From positions 124,001 to 188,000 of the forward strand of contig JAIQZQ010000029.1 of the NCBI GenBank assembly GCA_021777105.1: DNA of 64,000 nt, read 5' to 3'. The position numbers were made by a program, and so were the translations under genes. Numbering within the stretch: position 1 is the first letter of the stretch; the number at the start of each line of letters is the position of its first letter. The notes beneath the pieces were generated by a model that did not search any database, had not been told where the DNA came from, and saw only the letters and a program-made list of their open reading frames with translations. Origin of the DNA: Candidatus Anammoxibacter sp. (GTDB taxonomy: Bacteria; Planctomycetota; Brocadiia; Brocadiales; Anammoxibacteraceae). Of the stretch, positions 18,488-27,297 are shown one piece after another.

Positions 18488-18889
18488 AATTTTTACCGTA
18501 GAAAGATCGTTAATATGCAAAGGCGCAATGTGTAGATAAATAGACGTGTTAATGCAGGAAATAATAGATCAACAGGCCCTAAAATGCAACCATTTTTATC
18601 AAAATGCAGGCGAAATAGCCGTTTTAGAACATGTCGCGACAACCTCAAGCCGCGCTTTTCTGCGTTGTTTTGCGCGAAAATGCTTTTGATTTTCCGTTTT
18701 TTGCCAACCGCGAATTGCGAACAGCCAACTGTTCTCTACCTTTTTGCCTTGTTTATTTAAATTTTCCAATCAACATAAGTTTCCAATTTAAGGCAGGTTA
18801 TGTTAAAATATAAAAAAAATTTATTTTTTTTCTAATAAATTCTAATGTTAAACGTTTAAAGGGTATAAAACAATTTGGGAATATTTAGA
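18488..18889. other. Divergent intergenic region
   Basis: Separates the minus-strand signalling operon from the plus-strand sigma-factor operon. The last 120 bp are very AT-rich and probably hold the sigma-operon promoter, but no clear -35/-10 pair or repeat can be assigned. Confidence 0.5.
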
Positions 18890-19432
18890 ATGAAAACCGA
18901 TCAGGATAAAAACAAGCAGGATTGGCTTTTAGATACGCTTGATTGTTATGAGGGTAAATTGATCCAATATACGGCAAAAATAACTAATGATGTTGAAAAA
19001 GCGCGCGACGTAGTGCAGGAGGCATTTTTGCAACTGTGGAAAGAGGAACGCTCAAAAGTAGAAAGCTATGTGGGTCAGTGGCTATACACGGTTTGCCGAA
19101 ACAAGGCGTTTGATCTCTTAAAGAAGGATAAGCAGGCTGTGTCGCTTGACCCTGAACTGGATATTGCCGCTGAAACGGATTCACCGTCGTCGAATATTGA
19201 GGCCAGGGAGTCGCATGGTAGCCTGCTCGACGCTATTCAGACTCTTCCGGCAAATCAACGGGAAGTTATATCTCTAAAGTTTCAGGATGAACTAAGTTAT
19301 AAGGAAATAAGCAAGATAACCGGATTATCAGTCTCAAATGTGGGATTCTTGATTCACAAAGGCATAAAAACTATGCGGTCTATATTAGAAAAGAGCGAAA
19401 AACTGGAGGCAAGTCAATGGGCCGGAAAATGA
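18890..19432 (+). CDS. ECF-type RNA polymerase sigma factor
   Basis: 180 residues from the ATG at 18890. Region 2 (about 18-85) contains DVVQEAFLQLWKEE and WLYTVCRNKAFDLL for -10 recognition. Region 4 (about 115-170) contains LPANQREVISLKF and the helix-turn-helix YKEISKITGLSVSNVGFLIH for -35 recognition. No region 3 is present, which defines the ECF class. The 3' end overlaps the start of a membrane anti-sigma gene by 16 nt, the usual arrangement for a coupled pair. Confidence 0.92.
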   Translation: MKTDQDKNKQDWLLDTLDCYEGKLIQYTAKITNDVEKARDVVQEAFLQLWKEERSKVESYVGQWLYTVCRNKAFDLLKKDKQAVSLDPELDIAAETDSPSSNIEARESHGSLLDAIQTLPANQREVISLKFQDELSYKEISKITGLSVSNVGFLIHKGIKTMRSILEKSEKLEASQWAGK

Positions 19433-20808
19433 CGGACGATATAAACGAGGAGAGGCTCACGGCTTTTGTTCTCAATGAAGTTGGTGAAAATGAGCGCGTT
19501 GCTATTGAAAAGGCGTTGCAAAACGACCCGGAGCTTAAACAGGAGGCCGATGAGTTAAAGATGTTTTGCTCGGATTTAACGACTGAACTGCGGGAAGCGC
19601 CGTTGCCGATGTTGAGCGACGCGCAACGAAGGGCTATTTACAGCAATCTCACTGTCGAGCCGGTTAAGCAAGGGTTTAGTTTAAAGCGGTTTTTTGAATG
19701 GAAAGTATTGGTTCCCGCTACTTGCGTTGGAGTATTGGCGTTGGCGCTGTTTCTAAAAGTTCCGGTTAATTCGTTTAAATCCAACGAAAGCACAGTGGCG
19801 GAAAATAACGCAAACAGAGGCTCAGCGCTTGTGGGCAAGATTTCACCGGAAGTTAATTATAACGTGGGCATGCTTGGCGGCGCCAAAACAGCGGCGGGCA
19901 GATCTAACGGCATGCAATTAATAAACAATAACGCAGGGTATGTTGACCCGCAATACAACCTTGCAAATTACGATATTATTTATAGAAACAACTCTAAGAT
20001 GGAGTCTGACAGGGCATCATACACAGTGCCGGTTAATGTGAAAACCGCCGCTTATGATGTTGTGAAACAATACCTTGCCAACAGCCAAATGCCCCCTCAA
20101 GAGACCGTAAAGAGCGAAGAGTTGATTAACTATTTTGACTATAACTATGCGCAGGCCGAGGGAGGCATACCTTTTACAGTTATAACCGAGCTGTCATCCA
20201 GCCCATGGAACAGCAAACACAAACTTCTGCACATAGGCGTTAAAGGCAGAGCGGCAAACGCTTCAGACATGCAAGGGGCTGAGAGTTACGCTAAACATGC
20301 CGCTGCCGCAGAGGATGTTAAAATCAGACTGGAGTTTGCCCCGGCAAAGATAAAGGCGTACAGACTTATTGGATATGAAAACAAGAATCGCGGCGGCAAA
20401 GCGCAAAGCCGCGACAGCGAGATATATGTCAAAGAGTTGCGAGCCGGCCACATTGCGACCGTGCTTTATGAGTTAATGCCGGTTGTTTCAAATACGCCGG
20501 CAAAACCGGGCAAGATAATGACTCTGAAACTGGGCTATAAATTGCCGGGCAAGGATCAATGGCATATTTCCATCTATCCGATTATGGATAGACGGGTTCA
20601 GTTTGGGCAAACTTCGGATAATTTCCGGTTTGCGGCGGCTGTAGCCGGGTTTGGAATGCTGTTAAAGAACTCGGATCATAACAGGAATATGTCTTATAAC
20701 GATGTGTTAAAGATTGCAAAGGGATCAATGGGCAATGATAAATACGGACGCAGAAATGAATTTATCAGCTTTGTTGAAACCGCAAAAATGCTAAACATAC
20801 AGAATTAA
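19417..20808 (+). CDS. Membrane anti-sigma protein with YfbK-type periplasmic region lacking the vWA domain
   Basis: 463 residues. The N-terminal cytoplasmic part (1-95, ERLTAFVLNEVGENERVAIE) looks like an anti-sigma domain without zinc Cys/His. One TM segment lies at about 97-113. The periplasmic region matches the von Willebrand N-terminal region of YfbK (about 200-278; ELINYFDYNY, SSPWNSKHKLLHIGVKG), then jumps straight to the YfbK C-terminal DUF3520-like region (about 300-460; LEFAPAKIKAYRLIGYENK, LRAGHIATVLYELMP, FRFAAAVAGFGMLL). The roughly 180-residue vWA fold with its MIDAS DxSxS, which normally lies between, is absent. GGAGG sits 8 nt before the ATG, and the overlap with the sigma gene implies coupling. 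Confidence 0.8.
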   Translation: MGRKMTDDINEERLTAFVLNEVGENERVAIEKALQNDPELKQEADELKMFCSDLTTELREAPLPMLSDAQRRAIYSNLTVEPVKQGFSLKRFFEWKVLVPATCVGVLALALFLKVPVNSFKSNESTVAENNANRGSALVGKISPEVNYNVGMLGGAKTAAGRSNGMQLINNNAGYVDPQYNLANYDIIYRNNSKMESDRASYTVPVNVKTAAYDVVKQYLANSQMPPQETVKSEELINYFDYNYAQAEGGIPFTVITELSSSPWNSKHKLLHIGVKGRAANASDMQGAESYAKHAAAAEDVKIRLEFAPAKIKAYRLIGYENKNRGGKAQSRDSEIYVKELRAGHIATVLYELMPVVSNTPAKPGKIMTLKLGYKLPGKDQWHISIYPIMDRRVQFGQTSDNFRFAAAVAGFGMLLKNSDHNRNMSYNDVLKIAKGSMGNDKYGRRNEFISFVETAKMLNIQN

Positions 20809-20847
20809 ATTTACAAGCTACTTTTATTATAAGGAGGAATTAAACAA

Positions 20848-21099
20848 ATGAAAACACTTGCTAAAAACGTTAAGAAAAAAAACGTTAAACCTAAAAGCGC
20901 AAAAGAGATGGAATTTATAGCTCCGATAACCAGAAAATTAGCAAAAAAGACCAGGTCGTGCCTTATGTGCGATAAACCGTTTAACAGCAACGGGCCTTTC
21001 AACAGGCGTTGCCCTGCGTGCGATCGTCTGGTTTCTCTTGGGCGGGGCGGCAGCAATTATGACGCTGCCGTGCACAGAACTTCGCTTAATGATAATTAG
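20848..21099 (+). CDS. Small zinc-ribbon protein
   Basis: 83 residues with a Lys-rich N-terminus and one zinc-ribbon pair (CLMCDKPF and RRCPACDRL, four Cys). It has an excellent ribosome-binding site (AAGGAGG, 11 nt from the ATG) and lies 39 bp after the anti-sigma gene, so probably the third gene of the sigma operon. Similar basic zinc ribbons are widespread hypothetical proteins and could bind nucleic acid. Function unknown. Confidence 0.7.
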   Translation: MKTLAKNVKKKNVKPKSAKEMEFIAPITRKLAKKTRSCLMCDKPFNSNGPFNRRCPACDRLVSLGRGGSNYDAAVHRTSLNDN

Positions 21100-21502
21100 C
21101 AAGTTTACACCCGGTTTTAGATGCAATTTAAAACCTCTTTATTACAAATGGCTAACGCCATTTCTCCGGATTAGGGTTTTCTCTTTCCCCTTTAATCCCT
21201 AATCCGGTTCTTTAGGGGCGGCTCCGGCCGCCCCTAAATTCACTATAATATAAAGCATACGCGCTAAAAGGTCGGTCTTTTAACGCGCATGTTTAATAAT
21301 GTCCACAAAATTTATGTAAAATATGTCCAAGGGTTTCATTTCCCATTTAACCCTAAATCTATTCGCGGTGGCGACAAAACCGGCCGCCACCGCCATAAAT
21401 TTCCATACCTGGATGTTTAGAAAACCTACCTTCGGCTTGTGCCTTTTTACTTTCCATATTTAAGAACAACGAAAAGCGATTGTTGATTTAAAAGCTGCGT
21501 TC
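21100..21502. other. Spacer with three hairpins
   Basis: No gene. Palindromes: a 12-bp perfect stem at 21211-21238, a stem around 21263-21290 (cgcgctaaaag / cttttaacgcg, one mismatch), and gcggtggcg / cgccaccgc at about 21365-21395. A further pair (aaaagcgat at 21472, atcgctttt at 21507) followed by T residues overlaps the 3' end of the minus-strand acetyltransferase gene and could act as a bidirectional terminator. Confidence 0.55.
21211..21238. terminator. Strong GC-rich hairpin, possible terminator
   Basis: A perfect 12-bp stem (tttaggggcggc / gccgcccctaaa) with a 4-nt loop, 112 nt after the zinc-ribbon stop codon. Only short A/T flanks follow, so it may be a palindromic repeat rather than a classical intrinsic terminator. 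Confidence 0.45.
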
Positions 21503-22006
21503 TTAAATCGCTTTTTTCTCCCTATTAGCGTAGCCTTTTATCGTATTCAAGTCTGTTGACAACTTCATAGGCGTTGAAATCAATCCCCCCAGATTTTTAG
21601 CCGGCCCATCTTGCCTGAATCCAAATTTTTCATAAATCGGCAATGAAGAGTTTAATGAGTTTAACGTAAACCCCTCGCTATTGCCGCGATCAACGCACGC
21701 ATTTCTGGCGTGATACCACAGCATCTTTCCAACGCCTTTGCCCCGAAATTCTCTGGAAACAAAAAAATGGGTAATATGACTGTTAAGCCTCACACCTATA
21801 ACACCGACAGTTTTCCCGTTAGCCACGGCTGTATAAAACCTGTCGCCGTTGTTCATATACCTGGCGATTGAACATGCGTTATTGTCCGCCAGAAAGTCCT
21901 TTTTCGCGTTTTCATGAAAACCATTAATATAACAATCCAACAATGAATCGCTAACCAAATCACTAATGGCTTTCGAGTCAAATTCATCCGCTTCCCTGAT
22001 AAACAT
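21503..22006 (-). CDS. GNAT-family N-acetyltransferase
   Basis: 167 residues with the GNAT fold: motif A at about 82-100 (HFFVSREFRGKGVGKMLWYH; acetyl-CoA pyrophosphate loop RGKGVG), motif B with LNSSLPIYEKFGF, and an N-terminal MFIREADEFD strand. It transfers an acetyl group from acetyl-CoA to an unknown amine. It is probably the last gene of a minus-strand block or a stand-alone gene. The substrate cannot be predicted. Confidence 0.85.
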   Translation of the reverse strand: MFIREADEFDSKAISDLVSDSLLDCYINGFHENAKKDFLADNNACSIARYMNNGDRFYTAVANGKTVGVIGVRLNSHITHFFVSREFRGKGVGKMLWYHARNACVDRGNSEGFTLNSLNSSLPIYEKFGFRQDGPAKNLGGLISTPMKLSTDLNTIKGYANREKKAI

Positions 22007-22136
22007 ATCCTGTTTAGTTTAAAGTAGACTTTTTATGGCCTAAAAATCAATATTTGTTAATGTTAATACAATTACCATATCCCAGTCACAAACCAGCCAC
22101 AAACCAAATGAATCTTTATTAATAGTGAACCAAATA

Positions 22137-22312
22137 TGCTTTTCGAAATTTGTAGATGAATAAAAGGCGAAAGCCTTAACTCCACAAGATGGATTTATGG
22201 TTTTATCCCCTTCAAGAATAATTCTCGCTAGAGCTGCCAAGCTGTTCAGTGTTTATTTATATCTCTCCATTTGAATATAAACATATGCGAATATAATTTT
22301 TCGAGAGTCTGA
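22137..22312. repeat. MITE-like repeat, diverged copy
   Basis: Shares 'tttcgaaatttg..atgaataaaaggc.aaagccttaactcca' at one end and 'cgaa.ataatttttcga' at the other with the better-preserved element at 62669-62806. It lies in the gap between the acetyltransferase and radical SAM genes. A short open frame across it (22040-22240) is an artefact. Confidence 0.55.
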
Positions 22313-22389
22313 TGTATTGGTCTATAAAAGCCGCGGTTTGATTGATGACGCGCGCGGTAATGGGCGCCGTCAGGATCAATCCCGACCGT

Positions 22390-23322
22390 CTACCCGGCCG
22401 GCGCATTTATTTTATCCTGCATAAAGTGATTACAGAATTCACAAGAGTTGAAACCCGGCATTGTTTCATTATTGGCGATCATTTTCGCTCTTATCATTTT
22501 AAGTTTTGACGACATGTCCAAGGCTTTAGAATAAAGGCCGGTAAATGATTCATTTTCAAGATTGCCTAGGACTGCTCCGTTTCTAATCGTGTCGCAACAA
22601 AATATCACATCCCCGGTAGGGTTGATTGCAAGATCATTTAAATTAAGAGAATTGCAAAACTCTATCCCTTCGCATGCCCCTAATGAGCTTGCAATAACAA
22701 GTTCAACATTACAATTTGTTCTGAAAAGATTTGCCTGATTTTTAATTTGTAATTTCTCATTGTCATTAAGAGCGATATCCACATTCGTCTTTGTCTTTAT
22801 CATTGCGATCAAAACCACGGTTTTAACCCCTAAATCACCTGAAAGCCTTACCATATCCTCAACCTGATGCATGTTCAGTTTGTTAATACAAATTGACGTT
22901 TTTGTATAAATCCCCTGAGATGTAAAATATTTTATCGCTTCAACTGTTTTGTAAAAATCTCCATTTTGCCTGATCAATTCATAAACCTCGGCAGTTGATC
23001 CATCAAGGCTGACGCACATGAACTCCATTAAGCTCCTGTGGTTGTTTACGATAAAACTATATCTTTCAATTAGTGAACCGTTTGAGACAAAGCCCATTTT
23101 AAAATTGTTCGCGGCAAAATATTCAACAAACTGTTCAAACTCAGGGTGCAGGCAAGGCTCTCCTCCGGTAAACGAAACACCTGTGTATCCTAGTTGTTTA
23201 ATTTCATGGAATCTTCTTTTTATAAGCTCAAGAGGTATATTTTCGCTCTTGCCGTAATCGCGCAAACATGTTTTACATCGAAAATTGCAAGTATTTGTGT
23301 TAAATAGAACAAGCCGTTTCAT
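22390..23322 (-). CDS. Radical SAM/SPASM-domain protein
   Basis: 310 residues from the ATG at 23322, which has AAAGGA upstream. A more distal ATG at 23334 lies inside that site. The radical SAM cluster is C12-x3-C16-x2-C19 (TCNFRCKTCLRD), with SAM-binding VSFTGGEPCLHP. The C-terminal SPASM/twitch region has at least four Cys (EGIEFCNS, VIFCCDT, SCEFCNHF), suggesting auxiliary iron-sulfur clusters. Such enzymes modify peptides, proteins or cofactors. The gene sits downstream, on the same strand, of a zinc-ribbon protein and DUF2589-like genes, so these could be substrates or partners. That link is inference. Confidence 0.85.
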   Translation of the reverse strand: MKRLVLFNTNTCNFRCKTCLRDYGKSENIPLELIKRRFHEIKQLGYTGVSFTGGEPCLHPEFEQFVEYFAANNFKMGFVSNGSLIERYSFIVNNHRSLMEFMCVSLDGSTAEVYELIRQNGDFYKTVEAIKYFTSQGIYTKTSICINKLNMHQVEDMVRLSGDLGVKTVVLIAMIKTKTNVDIALNDNEKLQIKNQANLFRTNCNVELVIASSLGACEGIEFCNSLNLNDLAINPTGDVIFCCDTIRNGAVLGNLENESFTGLYSKALDMSSKLKMIRAKMIANNETMPGFNSCEFCNHFMQDKINAPAG

Positions 23323-23599
23323 TGTTAAAAACATCCTTTCTTGGATTAACCGCTATATTGCATAATTCAGTTTTCTATTTAATTGCCCGGTTTATCCGGG
23401 GTTGGATTCTTACACCCTAATTCTGAGTATCCATCTCTCAAATATTTTGTAAACTGCTTTATATCAATATGTTATGACATTTCTATTTTTTTTCAAAATT
23501 TCAAATATCTTTGGCTGGTATTTTAAAGGGCTCCATTTGAATAAAAACATATCGCATTTGGTTATATTTTGATTAAATCTATTCGCAAATTTCCAGTTC
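23323..23599. other. Spacer before the radical SAM gene
   Basis: No gene. It contains one copy of the 'ccggtttatccggg' motif (about 23389-23403) and otherwise AT-rich DNA that presumably carries the radical SAM promoter. Confidence 0.45.
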
Positions 23600-23821
23600 T
23601 TAAAAATCAGGCCGGTTGCCGTCTTCCTTTAACTCCAACATTTTCTCTCTGTAAGCGCTGTATTTTTCCAGCCCATTTGCCGCCACGGGTATACTTTCAG
23701 TCGCCAGCTGCAATTCTGTTTTGCATTGAGGGCAGGTAAACGCCGCGCCGGCCACAAACAAATTTGTTTCAATAGGCACTTCGCCCTTTTTGCAATCAGG
23801 GCAGGTTATATTTATTTGCAT
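23600..23821 (-). CDS. Small two-CxxC zinc-ribbon protein
   Basis: 73 residues. CPDCKKGE and FTCPQCKTE pairs (about 8-11 and 33-36) form a zinc ribbon, followed by a charged helical tail. AGGAGT precedes the ATG by 6-7 nt. It lies between the DUF2589-like genes and the radical SAM gene on the same strand. Function unknown. It could be an adaptor for the neighbouring products. Confidence 0.65.
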   Translation of the reverse strand: MQINITCPDCKKGEVPIETNLFVAGAAFTCPQCKTELQLATESIPVAANGLEKYSAYREKMLELKEDGNRPDF

Positions 23822-24057
23822 AATAGACTCCTTTTAAAAATAGGCGCCCCCCCCAATGGGAGGCGCCTGTAATAAAACAACAGTGGAATCGGCTCTGTTT
23901 AACGCTGGAATACAGACCCGATTGTCACGGTTTTGCAACATATATCAAAGTGGATTGAGCCGTTTAGCGGCAAAATAACGGTTTTTGCGTTAAAGTTACG
24001 CCGCGCTAATTATTCTAATGTTCACGGTTTAGACTCTCTTTCTTTTTAGATTTAACC

Positions 24058-24783
24058 TTAACCGCCTGTGCCTGCGCCTCCTGTGCCTGCTCCGCCTGTG
24101 CCTGCGCCTCCGCCGCTTAATATTATAGGCTGTATGTTATTAGTGTAAGCTTTTATAATAACGCCAACGCCTTCAGGCAATGGAAGCTGCCCCGCATGAA
24201 CGGAGACATTATATGTGGCTGAATTGCTTTTATCATAAGTCTCCTTATTACTGTTGCTGCTTGACGAACTGCTTGCGACAGAACCACTAACCTCTGCTGA
24301 AAAAATGCCTATATCATATTTGGCAGAAAAAGAGCCCTTGGCTTCCACGGAACTTTTCTGTTCCTGTGACTGCGTTTGGCTGTAACTTGATTTAACTTCC
24401 ATCTCAAACGTAATCTTGACATCATCCACCGCTAAAGCATTAAGAGGCAGTATGGTCAATAGAGGAAGATTAATTGTGATAGGCACTGGTGTAATGGTTG
24501 GGTCCGGAGTTGTTCCATTAGCGTCTTGCCCACTTTGTGAAATAGCGCTACGCGTCATCTTCATGTTTATCATAATGGGTTCGTAATTGTCTTTCTTGTC
24601 ATCGCCGGTCCCTGTAGACTTAACATTGAAACATGTGTCTAACATAAACTTGATTTGGGTCACAGCCATCTGGTTGTTGGCCTTGGCCGCCGCCATAAGA
24701 GGCGCCCCTATTAAGTCGCCCATCGGCAACCCTGTAAATTGTTGCGCCATTGACTCAAGCGCAGGTCCTGAATTTACCGCCAT
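24058..24783 (-). CDS. DUF2589-like protein with glycine-rich tail
   Basis: 241 residues, no signal peptide. The start (LPMGDLIGAPLMAAAKANNQ) and the middle (INLPLLTILPLNALAVDDV, then FEMEVKSSYSQT) follow the DUF2589 pattern of a short helix, a PL(L/I)xIxP strand and a beta-rich core with Ser/Lys-rich loops. The C-terminus is a low-complexity run made of GGAGT-type pentads. GGAGGG lies 7 nt before the ATG. DUF2589 is a family of unknown function. It is paralogous to the protein encoded 278 bp upstream, and they may form a hetero-complex. Confidence 0.68.
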   Translation of the reverse strand: MAVNSGPALESMAQQFTGLPMGDLIGAPLMAAAKANNQMAVTQIKFMLDTCFNVKSTGTGDDKKDNYEPIMINMKMTRSAISQSGQDANGTTPDPTITPVPITINLPLLTILPLNALAVDDVKITFEMEVKSSYSQTQSQEQKSSVEAKGSFSAKYDIGIFSAEVSGSVASSSSSSNSNKETYDKSNSATYNVSVHAGQLPLPEGVGVIIKAYTNNIQPIILSGGGAGTGGAGTGGAGTGG

Positions 24784-25061
24784 AATACAACCCTCCTTTG
24801 TCTTAATTGAAAATTAAACATAAATAAACCAATTAAAAAATTAAATGTTTCATAGCCGTTGCCGGTTTGAAACATTTACTGCAAACTAATAATAATTTCT
24901 TCTCCTTTCATTTTTAAGCGACTGCCGGCTTTCTAATCCGGATCCGGTTTAAAGCCAATATAAATCAGCTTTGCGCAGGCCGGCCATTTCCTCCATACAG
25001 TCTGTGTTTACAATGCATTATTAAGAAAAGTTGGATTCTTTATTGCTACAACATTAATATA

Positions 25062-25796
25062 TTAACCTGGTATTTGAGCCCTTAACGCCCGCTCAAAACC
25101 GTCGACAAGATGTTTCAAACCCGCCGGCGTGGTAGTGCTGTTGATTGCCACTTCCAGCGAGGCCCTTGACGTTTTAAGCTCCGATTTATCGCTGTTTTTG
25201 CCGGCTCCCGCGCCTTTTTCAGACTCCGCTTTTGGAAAGCTGACCAGCAAAGTGTCTCCGCTAAGGCCTATATCAAGCTCGGTTGTAAACTTCAGGTCGG
25301 CCAACTGCACTTGAGATATAGGCACCAAGGATATTAAAGGAACATGCACAACATGCACCCTTGGCCCATCCTTTGTGGTCAAAGGATACTGTAACGCAAC
25401 CATTTTTGGTTTTAGAAGACGGCTCTTTAACTTCGCGTTATTGTTAGCATCATCATTGTTAGCATCATCATTGCCCCCTTTATCATCGCCGCCGGTATTG
25501 CCGTCATTATCACCCGGCCCGTTGCCGGGACCGCCTTCTTTAATAACCGCCTTGTTGGCTTCGGCTAAAAGGTCTGCGGATTTTTTTATAGCCTCAGCAG
25601 TTGCTTTAGGATTTACCGCCCCATTGGTGTCCGAAGTGCCGGCGGCGGCCATGCGCGTCACCTCATCAACGTCCACGGCCTCGGTAACATCTTCAAAAAA
25701 ACTTTCAAGCAACTCAAGGTTTTTACTCATCAACGCCTCCGCAGCGGAAGCGGTTGCCACGTGAATAGTATGAATAAACTCGCCAAGATCTATCAT
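25062..25796 (-). CDS. DUF2589-like protein, second paralogue
   Basis: 244 residues. An N-terminal helix (EFIHTIHVATASAAEALM, then SKNLELLESFFEDV) is shared with the 53-residue protein encoded next to it. A Gly/Asp/Asn-rich linker (about 90-120) and a DUF2589-type core with VHVVHVPLISLVPISQVQLA and KFTTELDIGLSG follow. TGGAGC precedes the ATG. It lies 27 bp downstream of the small gene, so they are almost certainly co-transcribed. The function of the family is unknown. Confidence 0.65.
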   Translation of the reverse strand: MIDLGEFIHTIHVATASAAEALMSKNLELLESFFEDVTEAVDVDEVTRMAAAGTSDTNGAVNPKATAEAIKKSADLLAEANKAVIKEGGPGNGPGDNDGNTGGDDKGGNDDANNDDANNNAKLKSRLLKPKMVALQYPLTTKDGPRVHVVHVPLISLVPISQVQLADLKFTTELDIGLSGDTLLVSFPKAESEKGAGAGKNSDKSELKTSRASLEVAINSTTTPAGLKHLVDGFERALRAQIPG

Positions 25797-25823
25797 CTTT
25801 AATGCTCCATTAATAATGTTAAA

Positions 25824-25985
25824 TTAATTAGTTTTTTTCTTTTTCCCGCGTGTTTGGCTTTTTGCGCGCTTTTCGCCGGTCTTTTCAAAAAACCTCTCCA
25901 TCATTTCAATATTTTTATCCATCAACTTTTCAGCTGCCGTAGTTAAAGCATTAATCGACCGATAAAATTCTTCAAAATTTGACAT
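25824..25985 (-). CDS. 53-residue relative of the DUF2589-like N-terminal helix
   Basis: The ATG at 25985 has CGGAG 9 nt upstream, which favours it over an ATG 39 nt further up. The product (MSNFEEFYRSINALTTAAEK.., DKNIEMMERFFEK) aligns with the N-terminal helix of the next gene's product (ALMSKNLELLESFFED) and ends in a Lys/Arg-rich tail. It may be a stand-alone assembly helix, a regulator or a truncated paralogue. Confidence 0.6.
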   Translation of the reverse strand: MSNFEEFYRSINALTTAAEKLMDKNIEMMERFFEKTGEKRAKSQTRGKKKKTN

Positions 25986-26024
25986 ATACAATACTCCGTT
26001 TTTAAGTTTGCAATCCATATACAT

Positions 26025-26532
26025 TAATAATTGGCGCTAATACATAACAAAAATATGCCTTTCCGAGCCCTTAGCGTATATGAAGCCGTGTTTTACATTT
26101 CTAAACGCTTTTTTCCCATAAGATCCCCTTTCTTACCAAAACATTTGCGCAGGCCCTTAGTTTATATTTATACGAACCGGGTCAGGTTTTGTTTTCGTAT
26201 TCAATTGTTAATGTTGATGAATTTTTTTACCATACCCCAGTCACAAATCTGTCACATTTTTGGCTTTTTGTAACCATCTATAAAATTTGCGGTTTTCATA
26301 AAGAACGCCCTCAATAAAATTTACGACTTTTTAATTTACATTTTGGCTACCGCCCCCTTTTTGATATAATTTCACCTTACATATTAAAAAATCTGCGTAT
26401 TCTGCGGTAGCTTTTGATTTTTAATCTGTGAAATCTGCGCAATCCGTGGTTGCTTTTGGTTTTTATTCTGTGTAATCTGTGGTTGCTTTTGATTCTGTTT
26501 TTTATTGGGCATTGATAAACTTTGGCGAGAAA
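26025..26532. other. Spacer with a degenerate direct repeat
   Basis: No gene. From about 26387 to 26500 a unit reading roughly 'aatctg.g.aatc.gtggttgctttt' recurs three times, so a GTG start in it (26479) is not a real gene start. A segment near 26205-26255 ('gttaatgttgatgaa..cagtcacaaa') also resembles 22055-22100. Confidence 0.5.
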
Positions 26533-27297
26533 ATGAAAACACCACCAATTTCAGTATGCGTTATTACATTTAATGAAGAGGACAGGATTCGCGATTGCCT
26601 TGAAAGCGTTAAATGGGCGGACGAGATAATTGTTGTCGACTCGTTCAGCGCCGACAATACCGTTAAGATATGCAAAGAATACACAGACAATGTCTTTTTG
26701 CATGAATGGCCGGGTTATGTTGAGCAAAAAAACTACGCGCTGAACAAGGCGTTAAACAACTGGGTTTTGTGCCTGGATGCTGATGAAAGGATCTCTAAAG
26801 AGCTGAAAGAGGAGTTTGAACGGGAACTGGCGGCTGACGTGATACAACACAACGGTTTTATTTTCCCAAGACGCTCCTGTTATATGGGAAGGATGATTAA
26901 CCATGGCGGCTGGTACCCTGATCGTCAGTTAAGGCTTTTTAGAAAGGACAAAGGCAGTTGGGCGGGAATGAATCCGCATGACAAGATAACCCTTGAAGGC
27001 CCTAAAAAACGCCTGAAGAATGATATGATCCACTACCCTTATAGAGATATGAGAGATCAACTTAAAACTATTGACAACTATTCCACAATTTTTGCGGATC
27101 AGATGATAATGAAGGGCAAACGGCTAAATATTTTGCTGCTTTTTATACGCCCCCCAACCCGTTTCATAGAGACTTATTTCTGGAAACGAGGTTTTCTTGA
27201 CGGACTGCCCGGTTTAATAAACATCCTGGCGGCTTCGTTTTATGTTTTTTTAAAGTACGCGAAATGGTACGAACGGGAGAGACGCGGCAATGCATGA
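26533..27297 (+). CDS. Family 2 glycosyltransferase, WaaE/LgtF-like
   Basis: 254 residues from the ATG at 26533. The GT-A fold starts immediately (SVCVITFNEEDRIRDCLESV). The DxD region is CLDADERIS, and the conserved GGWYPDRQLRLFRKDKG and NPHDKI segments are typical of LPS-core beta-glucosyltransferases. A C-terminal hydrophobic stretch (LPGLINILAASFYVFLKY) may attach it to the inner membrane. It adds a sugar to the growing lipid-linked core. It heads a five-gene plus-strand LPS cluster and overlaps the next gene by 8 nt. Confidence 0.85.
   Translation: MKTPPISVCVITFNEEDRIRDCLESVKWADEIIVVDSFSADNTVKICKEYTDNVFLHEWPGYVEQKNYALNKALNNWVLCLDADERISKELKEEFERELAADVIQHNGFIFPRRSCYMGRMINHGGWYPDRQLRLFRKDKGSWAGMNPHDKITLEGPKKRLKNDMIHYPYRDMRDQLKTIDNYSTIFADQMIMKGKRLNILLLFIRPPTRFIETYFWKRGFLDGLPGLINILAASFYVFLKYAKWYERERRGNA

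Noticed and set aside
18631-18813. 60-codon plus-strand frame in the sigma-operon promoter region
   Set aside because: Cys/Phe-rich, no ribosome-binding site, extends into AT-rich promoter DNA.
22040-22240. 66-codon minus-strand open frame
   Set aside because: It overlaps the MITE-like repeat at 22137-22312, lacks a ribosome-binding site and has no recognisable motif.
26479-26532. GTG start extending the WaaE-like protein by 18 residues
   Set aside because: The extension lies in a three-copy non-coding repeat and is not part of the GT2 fold.
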